Positions 23,756-37,063 of a stretch of DNA of 64,000 nt are shown piece by piece (within the stretch, counting starts at the first letter, position 1; every line of letters begins with the position of its first letter). The stretch is from Verpa conica. Lineage: Eukaryota; Ascomycota; Pezizomycetes; Pezizales; Morchellaceae. The position numbers and the translations under genes are program-made. The stretch is from NCBI GenBank assembly GCA_033030425.1, contig JAUFSD010000024.1:310001-374000 (forward strand). The letters are read 5' to 3'. Below the pieces are notes generated by a model. The model ran no database searches. It saw only the letters and a program-made list of their open reading frames with translations, and had not been told where the DNA came from.

Positions 23756-26488
23756 CTAGCAGCTGATATCAAGATCCTGCTATCCACTCTTTTGGTTATA
23801 GGCTCTGCCTCAATTGCGCTCGCTCGGCCCGGGTCATCTCCCACCGCCTATCCCGGTGGAGACGGGTTCTCTTATGAAGGCTGTTATGCCGAATCTCGTG
23901 TTGCCCAAGCTTTAAGAAATTCATTTGAAGATGATCGTATGACTGTTGAGAAATGTTTATCTCTCTGTGAACCGCGGTACGGGCAGTACGCTTGGGTGGA
24001 GGATGGAAAGTATGTTTCTTCCCCCAAAATACACAGTTAAATAAACTTATAACTGTTTCCCTACGTCTAGTCAGTGTTGGTGTGGTGATGCGCTCGATCC
24101 AAGTATCCAAGAGACCTCACAGTATGATTGCGATACAGCATGTAGTGGAAACAATAGACAGCAGTGTGGAGGAAACCGCAAGTACTGGATAATCTGAAGT
24201 CGTATATACTACTTGTGTTTTTAATTGACTTCTTCGATAGGGGTAATCTATACAAACGAATCAGTGGGAATAATAATAATCCTGCACCTGGAAACCAGAC
24301 ACCTGGTAAAGGGACTTGTAGCGTAAAAACTGTAACTGTCCCAAGTAAGTAACCTAATCGCTTTTAGAAATATTTATAGACTAATCCTCGTGTAGCTACT
24401 ATCGTTGGGCCAGGTACTACCATCACCCATTCAACTACCATTGTTCGTCCAACTACCATCACCGTCACTCAAGCGAAGGGTGCTAGCACTATTACTAGGT
24501 CAAGTAAGGGAACATCATACCCCGTAAATAAAGGTTTTATTCCTACAATTTATAGCTACGATTACTCTTCCTGGGAGTAGTAAAGCAGCTACAGTTACTG
24601 TCCCAAGTAAGTTCTAGTATCCTGATGATTATTAGTACTTACTAACTTTATAGCTACTGTTACTATCTCTGGTGCGCGCGCGAAGTGACTACTGTAACCG
24701 TTCCTGGTGTAGATAAAGTTACCACATTGACTATCCCTGGCGCCGGTAAAGTGACCACTGTGACAGTCCCTGGTGCAGACAAGTTCACCACTGTAACAAT
24801 CCCCGGCGAGGCAAATTCTACCACCACTGTCACTGTTCCGAGTATGTTCTAACACATCCTTGACTTTTGTATTACTAGCGCTGACTGTTATCGATAGCGA
24901 CGATTACCATCCCAGGCGCAGAGGAAGTAACGACTATTACCGTACCGACTACTGTTACTCTTCCAGGAAATTCGGATACTACCACTATCACCGTTCCGAG
25001 TATGTATTGAATCTCACAAATAATTGGTCGGCATTGGCGCTAACTATCAATAGCTACTGTCACCATTCCAGGAGCTGGAGAGGCCACAACTGTCACTGTT
25101 CCAACAACTGTTAATGTCCCTGCACCTGGTGAGGCCACGACGGTTACTACCACTATCACTATACAAGGAGCCGGCGAGGTTACAACTATTCCGGGGGCTG
25201 GAGAGGTTACTGTGACAGTTCCAACTACCCTCACTATTCCTGGGGCCGGTGAGGTCACAACTGTCACCGTTTCAACTACCGTTAATGCCCCTGCAGCTGC
25301 GGAGGCCACCACAGTTACTGTCCCAACAACTCTCACCATTCCTGGAGCCGGAGAGGTTGCAACTGTTACTGCAGATACTACGGCTGTCACAGTCTCAACC
25401 ACTGTCACAACTCTAGGAGCTGGAGAAGCTAGTACTGTCATAGTCCCAACTACTGTCACTATTCCTGGAGCCGGCGAGGTTACAACTGTTACGGTTCCGA
25501 CAGCTCTTACTATTCCTAGGGCTAGAGAAGTCACAACTGTTACTGTCACTGATGCTCCTGATGCCCCTGCAGATGCAGATGTCACTACTGTTACTATTTC
25601 TACCACTATAACCGGAGAAGTCACGACCGTCACTACTCCAACTACTGTCAATATGCCAGGCGATATTACTACTATCACCATTCCTGGAGCTGGAGAAATC
25701 ACGACTGTCACAGTGCCGAAAACTATAAGCCTTCAGGGTGATGTTACTACTATTACTAATTCGACAACAGTCAGCATGCTAGGTGATGTAACTGCAATCA
25801 CAATTCTTGGGACTGGGGAAGCCACGACTGTCACTATTACTGTTCCAACCACCGTTAGTCTTCAGGGCGACGTGACCACTACAATTGTCACAGTTCCTAC
25901 GACTATTGCAGCCCTCCCTAGTACGATCAAGTATGTTTTACTCTTCCATAGAAAAGCTTTTTAAGCAGATACAGAGAAATAAAAAATATGTGTGGAATAG
26001 CTTCTAGTACAACTACTCAATCTGCTCCAGTGTGCACACCAACAGCACCCCTTGGCAATACCGGCTTTGAGGACCCTGCTTCTAATAGCTCACCATGGAC
26101 CGTTGCCTCTGTTATTGATGGTGCGACATTTATTAACACATTGAGCTCTGGAACTCCCGCTCATTCAGGTTCTAGATATGCACGTGTTAAAGTAACAGGT
26201 GCCGACGGATCACTCTCCTTGACACAGACAATATCTGTCTGTCCTGGTGTAATCTACAACTTGAGTGCCTACACCTGTAATACCGGATCAGGCTGCACAA
26301 TCGGGTTTTACAATGGCGCCTCATTAATTGCTACCGCCAGCAGTGGTACCCAAGTAAGCTATATTCAAACCAAGATTGCTGTCACTCCAGCTACGGGTTC
26401 TTTATCATTTGTTGTAAAGGTGACTTGTGCAGGCCCAGAAAATTCTAGGGATGTTTATCTAGATGATATTGTTTTAACGCCGGCTTAA
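23756..26488 (+). CDS. WSC-domain cell-surface protein with Thr/Val repeat stalk and CBM-like C-terminal domain
   Basis: WSC domains are cysteine-rich, carbohydrate-binding ectodomains found in fungal wall sensors and secreted wall proteins. The visible frame opens at 23756 with a signal-peptide core (KILLSTLLVIGSASIALA). No in-frame ATG exists there, so the start lies in an upstream exon I could not fix. Exons: 23756-24009, 24071-24181, 24241-24344, 24396-24503, 24556-24606, 24654-24841, 24898-24999, 25054-25930 and about 25969-26488. The first three give the WSC domain (FSYEGCYAES, CLSLCEPRYGQYAWVEDG, QCWCGDALD, CSGNNRQQCGG). A long stalk of TIPGAGEVTTVTVPT-like repeats follows. The last exon encodes a beta-sandwich of CBM4/9 type (LGNTGFEDP...W...YLDDIVL). 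Five introns fall at the same phase-1 site in the repeats. The GC run at 24674-24682 puts the fifth stalk exon (24654-24841) out of frame by two bases, so this copy may be broken. The last intron would be only 38 nt and is uncertain. Confidence 0.7.
24396..25930 (+). repeat. Degenerate Thr/Val-Pro-Gly repeat stalk
   Basis: Imperfect units of the type (T)TVTVPTT(L/V)TIPGAGEV encode the stalk. They are best preserved at 25054-25540 and drift toward 25930. Beta-strand-forming Thr/Val alternation and abundant Thr suggest an O-glycosylated extended rod. Confidence 0.8.
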
Positions 26489-27307
26489 GGGTTGTAAGCT
26501 TGGGTATTGGGTTGGGTGTGGAATGTATTCCTTTTTCTTTGTTTAATTGCTCTTAGTGTTTTGGCCTGTCCTAAGATATTTATGTACTTTGAGAGAGTAG
26601 TGGGTCTACTTTCTTGCAAATTATAAAAGTTCAATTAATTTCATTACATCTATAGTACTTTGGGTAGATGAGCGTTGAGCCCACCAGTAGATTATTCCTC
26701 CCTAATACTGTATAAATTTTACTTCTATCCAGTCAAATTTGTAGAAAAATGAGATAGCCAGACGTTTCTGCCAAACGAAGAGTGATCTGAATTAAACTAT
26801 TCACAAACATCCTGACTTGAGATATTTGTTTCACCAAGACCCACAGCCCACTGAGTGATATCTCATGATTCCCGTTACATAAAGATCGCCCTTTATATTC
26901 CCTAATCAGGGCCGCAGACTGATAAGATATCATGTTGGCCGGTCAGAACAAGCAACGTTTCATTTTCCAGACTCGCCACCCCCTGCCGGTCCCAAACAAC
27001 CGCCTCCTGTCCAACGCACCCAGTAGGTGACAGCTAGCATCTTCTCTTGTCAACACCAGCTCACCAGAAAAACTGCATATAACCAAGCTACCCTACTGTA
27101 CCTGCGTTCCTCGGTTCTTCCTCGCCTTCCCATCTGTGTTCGCTTCCCCCAGGCCTACATAACTGTCCTATCCCCTCAAAAACTCCCCTCACCGCTAAAA
27201 AGAAAAAAAAGAAAAAAAAAAGAACCCTCTTCTCGCCTCTCCTCCTAAAAAAAAAAAAATAACCCACGCCAACAAACTCATCCAACAAAATCAACAAACC
27301 TCAAAAA
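26489..27307. other. Intergenic: WSC 3' flank and APQ12 promoter/leader
   Basis: No gene is recognised. The last 120 bp before 27308 are C/A-rich with A runs (27190-27260), a typical fungal leader, and end with AAAAAATGG around the APQ12 start. Confidence 0.5.
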
Positions 27308-27712
27308 ATGGAAGACATCTTCTACCAAGCTTTTGATTTCGCACACTTGGCCTCCTCCTACACATCCTCTATAACCGACACGCTCTACAACACCTTATCC
27401 CCTCTTCGTGAATATGTCCACTCCCAGCCCGACCTCATGAACATCGCGCTTCTACTCCTAATCATCTACCTCTCGCTCTCCATCCTCGGCATGGCCTCAC
27501 GGTGGATCTATGGAGTCCTCGTCACCACTATCCGGCTCCTGTTTATCCTATTTGTTGTCGCTGCGTCTGCGTGGATCTGGCAGAGGGGTGGCGCGGCCAA
27601 GGGGGATCTGGAGAGGCTTATGGAACTGATTGGAAAAGCTGTTGGAGCTGGTGGGAAGGAGTGGGCTTCTAGGGAGGCGGGTAGGAGGTATAATAATCAG
27701 CAAACGTTTTAG
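27308..27712 (+). CDS. APQ12: Apq12-like nuclear pore biogenesis / nuclear-envelope lipid homeostasis protein (134 aa)
   Basis: This is a short single-exon protein with two adjacent hydrophobic helices: about residues 46-64 (NIALLLLIIYLSLSILGMAS) and 69-91 (GVLVTTIRLLFILFVVAASA). They are joined by a short SRWIYG turn and followed by an amphipathic C-terminal segment. This hairpin, the QPDLMNIA lead-in and the size match fungal Apq12 family proteins. Those sit in the nuclear envelope and ER membrane and influence membrane fluidity, pore assembly and mRNA export (family knowledge). The start is supported by a good context (AAAAAATGG). Identity is from pattern only, so the symbol is probable rather than certain. 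Confidence 0.7.
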   Translation: MEDIFYQAFDFAHLASSYTSSITDTLYNTLSPLREYVHSQPDLMNIALLLLIIYLSLSILGMASRWIYGVLVTTIRLLFILFVVAASAWIWQRGGAAKGDLERLMELIGKAVGAGGKEWASREAGRRYNNQQTF

Positions 27713-28668
27713 AAAGGAGAGAATGATACATTGGTATGATGTATGATAAGATACGGGGGTGTTATTTTATTCTTTTTTTTTTTTTTGGAAGAGAAGGGAG
27801 GGTCTTATCGCGTCTGCCTGTGTCTCATCTACACGTGCCTTGATCTGGCGTTCTTTCTTTTCTTTTTATAAAAACAAAGATAACGAATTCCTTTTCTCTT
27901 GTCTCTTTTTATTTTACTTGTTGAGAGATACTGTTGTTTACGCATGTTATGATTGATGAAAGTTTTAAATGAAACTTGCTTTGTTTTGCTTCATCCTTGT
28001 TGTTGTGAGCTCACTTAGTGAATACACTATATAACCTTGATATTCACTCAACATATGTAGCTGAAATCACTCTAGTTAATGCCAAAAAAGGTGGTTCTAG
28101 GTTACCTCGTATGTAAGAGGATACTCCTTAAATATTATTGAGTGTTAAGGAGTTAGGGCTATAGCTAAATATCTATGGTGGCAACTTATCTTCCTTAGAG
28201 GGTAGTGTTTTTATTTCCCAATAGATGTCTAATCCCTTGATAACGGCCTAGTAAAATATACCCTCTGGTTGCCTGGAAATGATAGAGCCTAGAGGTAATA
28301 ACCCAATACTCTACTCGGTGGCTTTAGCACATAAAAGATTTATTCCCTTCGCGCGCTCCAGATTTTTTTAACTATAGGATATCTACACCCCTTATTATAG
28401 TTATTGTCTCTTGTGATAGACCCAACTCCTACAGTACCTATCAACCTTGCTACTTAGTCTTCTAGCGGGACACGAAACATCACTCGTAGATGTCGACACG
28501 GCGAAAGAGCAAAGTAATTCTAATATTTTTTTTATTTAATTTGGATAGCCATACATTAAATATGGCACCCCTAAAGAAAGTTCACAAAGCAAAGACCATA
28601 GAGATATCCCCACGCATGTAAACAGAATCTACAACTTCTCGCCCGCTTCGATCTTCTTCTTGCCGTAC
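27713..28668. other. Intergenic between convergent APQ12 and ARG1
   Basis: The region contains the two 3' flanks. It is T-rich on the left and AT-rich elsewhere. No coding region is recognised. Confidence 0.5.
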
Positions 28669-30217
28669 CTATTTCACCGTATTAGTTTCAATCAACCAAC
28701 GCACCCGGGGGGTGACATACTTCTTAAGCCTGATGGCCTGAACAGCAATGAAACCAGTAGAATCACTCGGCGCAAAGTCACCAATCTCGTCCATTGAGCT
28801 CTCAGTCATATCATAGAGCTTCTCAGTCTCAGAGCTTCTTCCAAGAATCTGCAGAGACCCCTTATATGCCCTACACCTAACTGTTCCATTGACAGTCTTC
28901 TGACTAGCCACAATCGCACCCTCTAAGAACTCGCGTTCGGGCGAGAAGTAAAGCCCGTTATACAACAGCTTGGAGTAGTTATACGTGACGAACTGATCTC
29001 TCAACGCGCGGACCTCGCGGTCGAGAACAAGCCCTTCGAGATCAACATGAGCAGACCTCAAGATTGTAAGACCGGGAGTCTCGTAACAGCCACGGGACTT
29101 CAACCCAATGAAACGGTTCTCGACAATATCGATACGGCCGACACCGTGGTTACGCGCGATTGTGTTTGCGGCGAGGAAGAGCTCAAGAGGCTCGGTGACG
29201 GTCTTAGAGCCTGCAACAAGCTTCACAGGTAGACCCTTTTCAAAGTGGAGTGTGAAGTCCTCTGGCTTCTCCGGAGCATCCTCGGGGTCAACTGTAAGCT
29301 TCCACATATCCTTCAACGGGGTCGTGTCGGGGTCCTCGAGGATCCCAGCCTCATATGAACAGTGGGCAAGGTTCTCATCCATAGACCATGGCTTTGCCTT
29401 AGTCTGTGAAACGGGAATGCCGCACTTCGCAGCATACTCGAGGAGGTCGTTGCGGCCAGCGAAACGTTCGTAGAAGACAGGGAGACGCCATGGAGCGATG
29501 ACTTTGATATCGGGCTTGAGAGCGTAGAATGCAAGTTCGAAGCGGACCTGGTCATTACCCTTTCCGGTGCAGCCGTGGGAGACGGCGACACAGCCTTCCC
29601 TTTCGGCGACGGCGATCTGAGCACGAGCAATGACGGGGCGAGCGAGAGAGGTGCCTTTTTCCCTATGAGATACTGTCTATAACTAGTAGGATTTGAATTG
29701 TGTGACTCACCGAGCAAGTAGACATTCTCGTAGATTGCATTGCACTGAATCGCAGGGAAGCAGAACTCCTCGACGAACTCCTTACGGATATCCTCAATGT
29801 AGACTTTAGAGGCACCGACCTTCAAGGCCTTCTCTTTGGCTGCCTCAAAGTCTTCCTCTTGACCAACATCGGCCACTTTTTTATCCCCCTCATTAGCACT
29901 GTACTGAGCATTCGTCACAAGGGGAGTTACTGAAGCAAATGACATCATATCCCTCCTCCAACAACCAAGCTAGAAATCACACTGGTCAGCCCTATAACCT
30001 CATGTGAGTGGCATCTAGAGCGAAAGACATACCAAGGATACAGCTAGTATCCAAACCTCCACTGCAATCATACAGTCAGTATCGCTCACCCCAATTGAAG
30101 CAAGAGGATTTGACTCACGAGTAAGCAAGACAGACCTACCCAGTCACCGTCAGTACCTGTTTCTCAAGAATAAAGTGGAATTAGGAGAATGGACAGCCCT
30201 ACCTTTTCCTTAGCCAT
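28669..30217 (-). CDS. ARG1: Argininosuccinate synthase (416 aa)
   Basis: It catalyses ATP-dependent condensation of citrulline and aspartate to argininosuccinate in arginine biosynthesis, in the cytosol. Exons: 30217-30203 (15 nt), 30135-30119 (17), 30061-30033 (29), 29969-29931 (39), 29875-29711 (165) and 29654-28669 (986). They sum to 1251 nt, giving 416 aa, the usual family length. The N-terminal ATP pyrophosphatase loop [15 protein letters not shown] is assembled from exons 2 and 3. Other family signatures are [74 protein letters not shown] and [18 protein letters not shown]. The 5' half is broken into four tiny exons that simple ORF prediction misses; the start at 30217 is the only one that rebuilds the pyrophosphatase motif. 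Beta-tubulin lies 644 bp upstream on the same strand. Confidence 0.95.
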
Positions 30218-30861
30218 ATTGATTTTATCTTATGAGCTTTTGATGGGTATTTCAATTGTAGATGAGCAGATGAGCAGATGAGCAGAGGGTGTGATTTAAA
30301 TGGAGAAGAGAAGGGAGGGAGGTGAGAGAAAAATTCTCTGGTATAATTGTTTTTTATCTCTACTTACGGTTGCTGCTCGTTTCCCCTCCCCCGCGCCCAC
30401 TTCCGATCTAGTCAAGGTGGGGCTATCAGTGCCGAGACTTAGTAGACAATCAACACACCACCAACGCCCCGGCTACCTGCAACACCCTGAAAACTTTTTT
30501 GCACTCATGCAAGGGCATGAAAATCCTGACAGACCCAAATTGGCAACTAAAGTTTGGAATTCACATATTTGGCAATCACAGACGGAAAAAAGAATTTTCT
30601 TGGACAATTGCTTCATCATCGAGCGATTAAATATATAGGCTGTATCAAAACAATCGCTGACGATACCAGCAGGTGAATAGAAAGGTAAAGCAATTATGCT
30701 TTGGGGGTAACGGATTTCAAGGGCATAAAAGTAAATAAATACTTCTCAAGCCAAACCGGCATATCAAAATGCTTGAAAAAGAAAGAAAAGAAAAACCAGA
30801 CACTGGCTCCTTGCCATTGCCCCCTAATTCCATACCCCAATCATTAACATCAACGATCCAT
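30218..30861 (-). promoter_or_regulatory. ARG1 promoter and beta-tubulin 3' flank
   Basis: This 644-bp stretch lies between two minus-strand genes. A GATGAGCAGATGAGCAG repeat sits close to the ARG1 start (30261-30284). A TGACTC-type Gcn4/CPC1 site (TGACTCA) occurs inside the ARG1 introns rather than here (for example at 30111-30117), so control by general amino-acid control is possible but not shown. Confidence 0.35.
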
Positions 30862-33428
<2,567 letters not shown>

Positions 33429-34207
33429 ATGTCTAAAGATACCCCCGGAACTAAAACTAAAACTAAAACTAAAACTAAAACTAAAACTTCCCCCTCGATC
33501 TTCGACTCCCACAAAGGCCTCAACACCTACATCACCACTCCCGAATCCCATCCTTCAGTAATCAGCCACAACCAAAAGTTTGTCTCCATCCACGATAAAT
33601 ACCCAAAGTCCTCTATCCACACCCTCCTCCTTCCACGAGATCCTTCAAAGAATCTCCTCCATCCATTCGAAGCATTTAATGACCCGGTATTCTTAGCAGA
33701 GGTGCGGGAAGAGGCAGAGATACTAAAGTCGTTTATTATCGGGGAGTTACAGAGGCTGTATGGCTGCGAGGGGGCAGAGGAAAGGAGCTGGGGGGACGAG
33801 ATACTAGTAGGGGTGCATTCACGCCCTTCGATGAATCATTTACATGTGCATGTGCTATCACCTGATATGGTGTCAGAGTGTATGAAGAGTCGGAAACACT
33901 ATAGTGAGTACAGGCTCCCCTCCGTCAAAGGGTATTCTAACATATACGGACTTGTTTCTTAGATTCGTTCAATACACCCTTCTTGGTCCCATTAGCGGAT
34001 TTCCCATTAGCACCTCATGACCCCCGCCGGAACCTAGGCGGGAAATTAGTAAATCTGACAAGTGAACTTGTATGTTGGAGGTGCGGCGCAACGTTTAGTT
34101 TTCTGGACGGGATGAGGAAACTAAAAAATCACTTGAAGGAAGAGTTTGAAGAATGGAAGAAGCGACCTAGTCCATGGGTTGGGTCCATGGTGGTAGACGA
34201 TATTTAG
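33429..34207 (+). CDS. HNT3: Aprataxin-like DNA-AMP hydrolase (HIT domain plus zinc finger), 239 aa
   Basis: Aprataxin/Hnt3 enzymes remove 5'-AMP left on DNA ends by abortive ligation, in the nucleus (family knowledge). Exons: 33429-33903 and 33963-34207, totalling 720 nt. The HIT histidine triad reads MNHLHVHVLSP (H-x-H-x-H), preceded by KYPKSSIHTLLLPRD and VGVHSRPSMNH. Splicing creates KHYNSFNTPFLVPLADFPL, the aprataxin-type sequence after the triad. The C-terminus has the zinc finger CWRCGATFSFLDGMRKLKNH (C-x2-C...H...). There is no FHA domain, as in other fungal members. The N-terminus carries a Thr-Lys repeat encoded by a hexanucleotide microsatellite (33450-33487), which may vary in length between strains and lies outside the catalytic fold. 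Confidence 0.9.
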
Positions 34208-35657
34208 ATAGATTGGTATTTGGATTATACTTCTCAGCTTCTTCGAGCCAGTTTTATACGCATACTCGGTTATTCCACAAAATTGGCTGTTTTTGTTTAA
34301 TTCGTTAATTATATCTCCACTAGATCTGTTATTGAGACTGACACTGTTTGATATTGTCATAGTAATACATACATCTATAGTCTAGTACACTAGTCACAAT
34401 CATTTAGATCCCCAGTGATCACATAATGGAGGGCTAAATAGATCAAATAAATAAATTCCGAGAAAGTAGGATCCTCCCTGTCTAGATCGAATAGCAAAAA
34501 TCACGAGTGATCAACAGTGACCCATAATGACGACTACCTAACATACATACTGGAATCCATAAGCATTACTTGCCTATAATCACGCTATATTATTAATACG
34601 TGAACTATATCTATAAAATACAAAATCCTAGTGCTCCTAAAACCCACCCCTAAACGATGTAAATACGAGAAGTCTTAAATTGGTGGATTCACTGGAGAAG
34701 TATCCTAGTCTTAACTAGATATAAACATTGAGTGATATTGAAATCAATTTATGAACATAAAGGCTCACTTATCAAAGAGTCAAGCTCAACAAAAATTAAA
34801 AGCGTCTCTAGCGGGTTTAAAAGGCGTCCTTTAATTTAACCATATACAATATCCCTAAACAAATCTATTTATCTTATCACAACACATGCACTTCCTTTAA
34901 CTACTAGCTACCTAGAATAAATTTCTCTGAGCCTAACTATGATTGATTCATTTATTAATTTATTAATTCTGAGTACTTACGATTAATTTATAAATTCTGT
35001 GCTTAATCATGAAATAGCACTCGATCTTAGGTCTTTTTTTACTACAACGCGCAAGAGCGACAACAAAACTACATGATATAAAACTTTAGAAAAACCATAA
35101 CCAAAACCGGTGAATGTTTCTGTAGCCCCTCAGTATAAATCCTACGGTTTCTTAGAGAATTTCTACTAGGCCCAGCAGCGCTCATACCAAGCCTCTCAGG
35201 GTATATATATAACATAGGGTTTTATCAATCCCCTAAATCTTATTGATATTAATACCATCCTATTCTATAATCTTAGATGAAAATCAATTCAAACTACTTG
35301 GGCCCCTTAGTAACTATTGTAGGTGGTATACATTTTTGAAGATAGGTAACGTTCCCAATAAGTACATATGTAGTTAGGTGCCAAGACCAACTTTTTGAGT
35401 CATATTCCCCCTATTAACAGATCACGATGCTGACTCTGGGTACCAGATCATTGTGTTCCTCTAGCTTTACCAGCCTTCAAACAGTTCAGAGAACTACAGT
35501 CCTAAAATCTAGCCACAGAGATTAATAGAAGCATAGATTTAATTATCTGTGTGGGGAGTAGAAAGAGGCAGCTAGCCATCTCCAGTCAACGGTCAACCTC
35601 TCAACATATCCATAGTTGGAACCAACTATTCAGGAGTCACTGGAAAACGGCTCCAAT
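34208..35657. other. Intergenic, AT-rich, no gene recognised
   Basis: No supported coding region is seen between HNT3 and the F-box gene. The sequence is AT-rich with many stop codons in all frames. Confidence 0.5.
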
Positions 35658-37063
35658 ATGTCAGTTTCTGGGACAGCTATAGCGAAGCTCCCAGCTCCCA
35701 GGACCGCCCATCTTTGTGATCTGCCGCTCGAACGTATGTTTCTCACTCAATTCCCTCTAGCACACTAGCACTACTAACGATAATATAGTGATCGTAGAGG
35801 TTTTTAGGAACCTGGATTTTGATGATCGTGTAAGAGCTGCGCGGTATATTTGTAAGGAATTACGGGGGCTTCTGACCGTAGATGCTCTGTGGAGGAATAT
35901 CGAAACCAGCAATATCGTTAGTGGACAACTTCTGTTAGAACTACTCCAAGAGATACCAGCACCCTCAAAGAAAAAGGTTACGATTGACGGACGCTTTGTA
36001 GGTTACCGTTTAGTTTCCCTCTAGCTTGGCTCTTGGTAAATATTTACTTATTTTTTTTTCTGTTTGTTTGGGATAGTGTTCTAGGAAGACGACAACCCTA
36101 ATCCTAAAGTCCCTCGAGAAACGGGGTCACAAAATCATCTCCCTGACTTTCACCTATTCAATAGCCCACGGGCTACGCAGGATCTACAAATCCCAATCAC
36201 CTCAGCTCAGAGACATCACAGAACTTGTAGTTCATGGAGAAAAAGACAAACCATATCCCCACAACGTTATGTGGCGTACATTATATTTTCGCCGTCTAAT
36301 TTTGATCATGAATAATATGCCAAATTTAACCTACCTACAACACACCTGGCCAGCTGATAACAAAGATATACCCAGCCCTCTACAAAAGGAAGATATAGAG
36401 GAAATAGCTTTCGGAAGCATTTTTAAAAACCTCTCCGATTGGTCAAGTGGAATTCCTCGCCCTCTCCCCATGAGATTCAGCCCGATGAAACAAATCAAGC
36501 TACTTGGCCTTGCTATGAATGACTGGACACTCAGGAGATTAGGAATATATTTCCCAGTCCTTGAAGTATTCGAAATTAGCACCATCCATCCCATATGCTT
36601 CGATCATGATGATGGATATGGCGCCTACAACGAAATAGTATTCCCAGCCTCTCTTCGTTCATTTCATGTATACGAATGGTTCCCTATATGTCCTTCTGTG
36701 GGGGTTTCAAGTCTTTTCCTGAAGCTCATACAAACTTCCCAGGGGCTGGAAGAGCTCACACTTAAGGCCGCCGATTCTTATAGAGAATCAGCGCAAATGT
36801 TATTTTGTTCGAAGAAATATTTGCAGATTGCAGGAATGCATCCTGTAATTGAGAGTCCAAAGTTAAGGGAGGTGACTTTAGTGGGATGGGGGATTGATAT
36901 AAGTTGTATGTTCGGTGAGAATAGGATCTGGGAGTGTCCAGTGATCGAAAGTGCCCAGCTCATAAGGTGTCGTCAGGTTATCTCTGGGAATTTTAGAGCA
37001 AAGAAACCAGACATTGATCTTGGAGTTTGGCAGTGGGAGTTTGAAACAGCCAAGTGCCCGTAA
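35658..37063 (+). CDS. F-box protein of unknown substrate (423 aa)
   Basis: F-box proteins recruit targets to SCF ubiquitin ligases through Skp1. Exons: 35658-35733, 35789-35997 and 36077-37063, totalling 1272 nt with all junctions in phase. Splicing exon 1 to exon 2 builds the F-box LCDLPLELIVEVFRNLDFDD followed by RVRAARYICKELRGL, at about residues 18-60. The remaining 350 residues have scattered Leu/Ile-rich segments (LILIMNNMPNLTYLQHTW, RRLGIYFPVLEVFEIS, SPKLREVTLVGWGI) that suggest a degenerate leucine-rich-repeat-like or other substrate-binding fold, as in many fungal F-box proteins. I cannot name the target. The second intron donor (GTAGGT) is non-consensus but keeps the frame. Confidence 0.75.

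Noticed and set aside
23792..23794. TTG start for the WSC protein
   Set aside because: It cuts through the signal-peptide core, which extends upstream in the same frame.
25040..25711. 223-codon antisense frame of Val/Thr repeats opposite the WSC stalk
   Set aside because: The sense strand gives the signal peptide, WSC domain and CBM-like end in one spliced frame; the antisense mirrors its Thr/Val codons.
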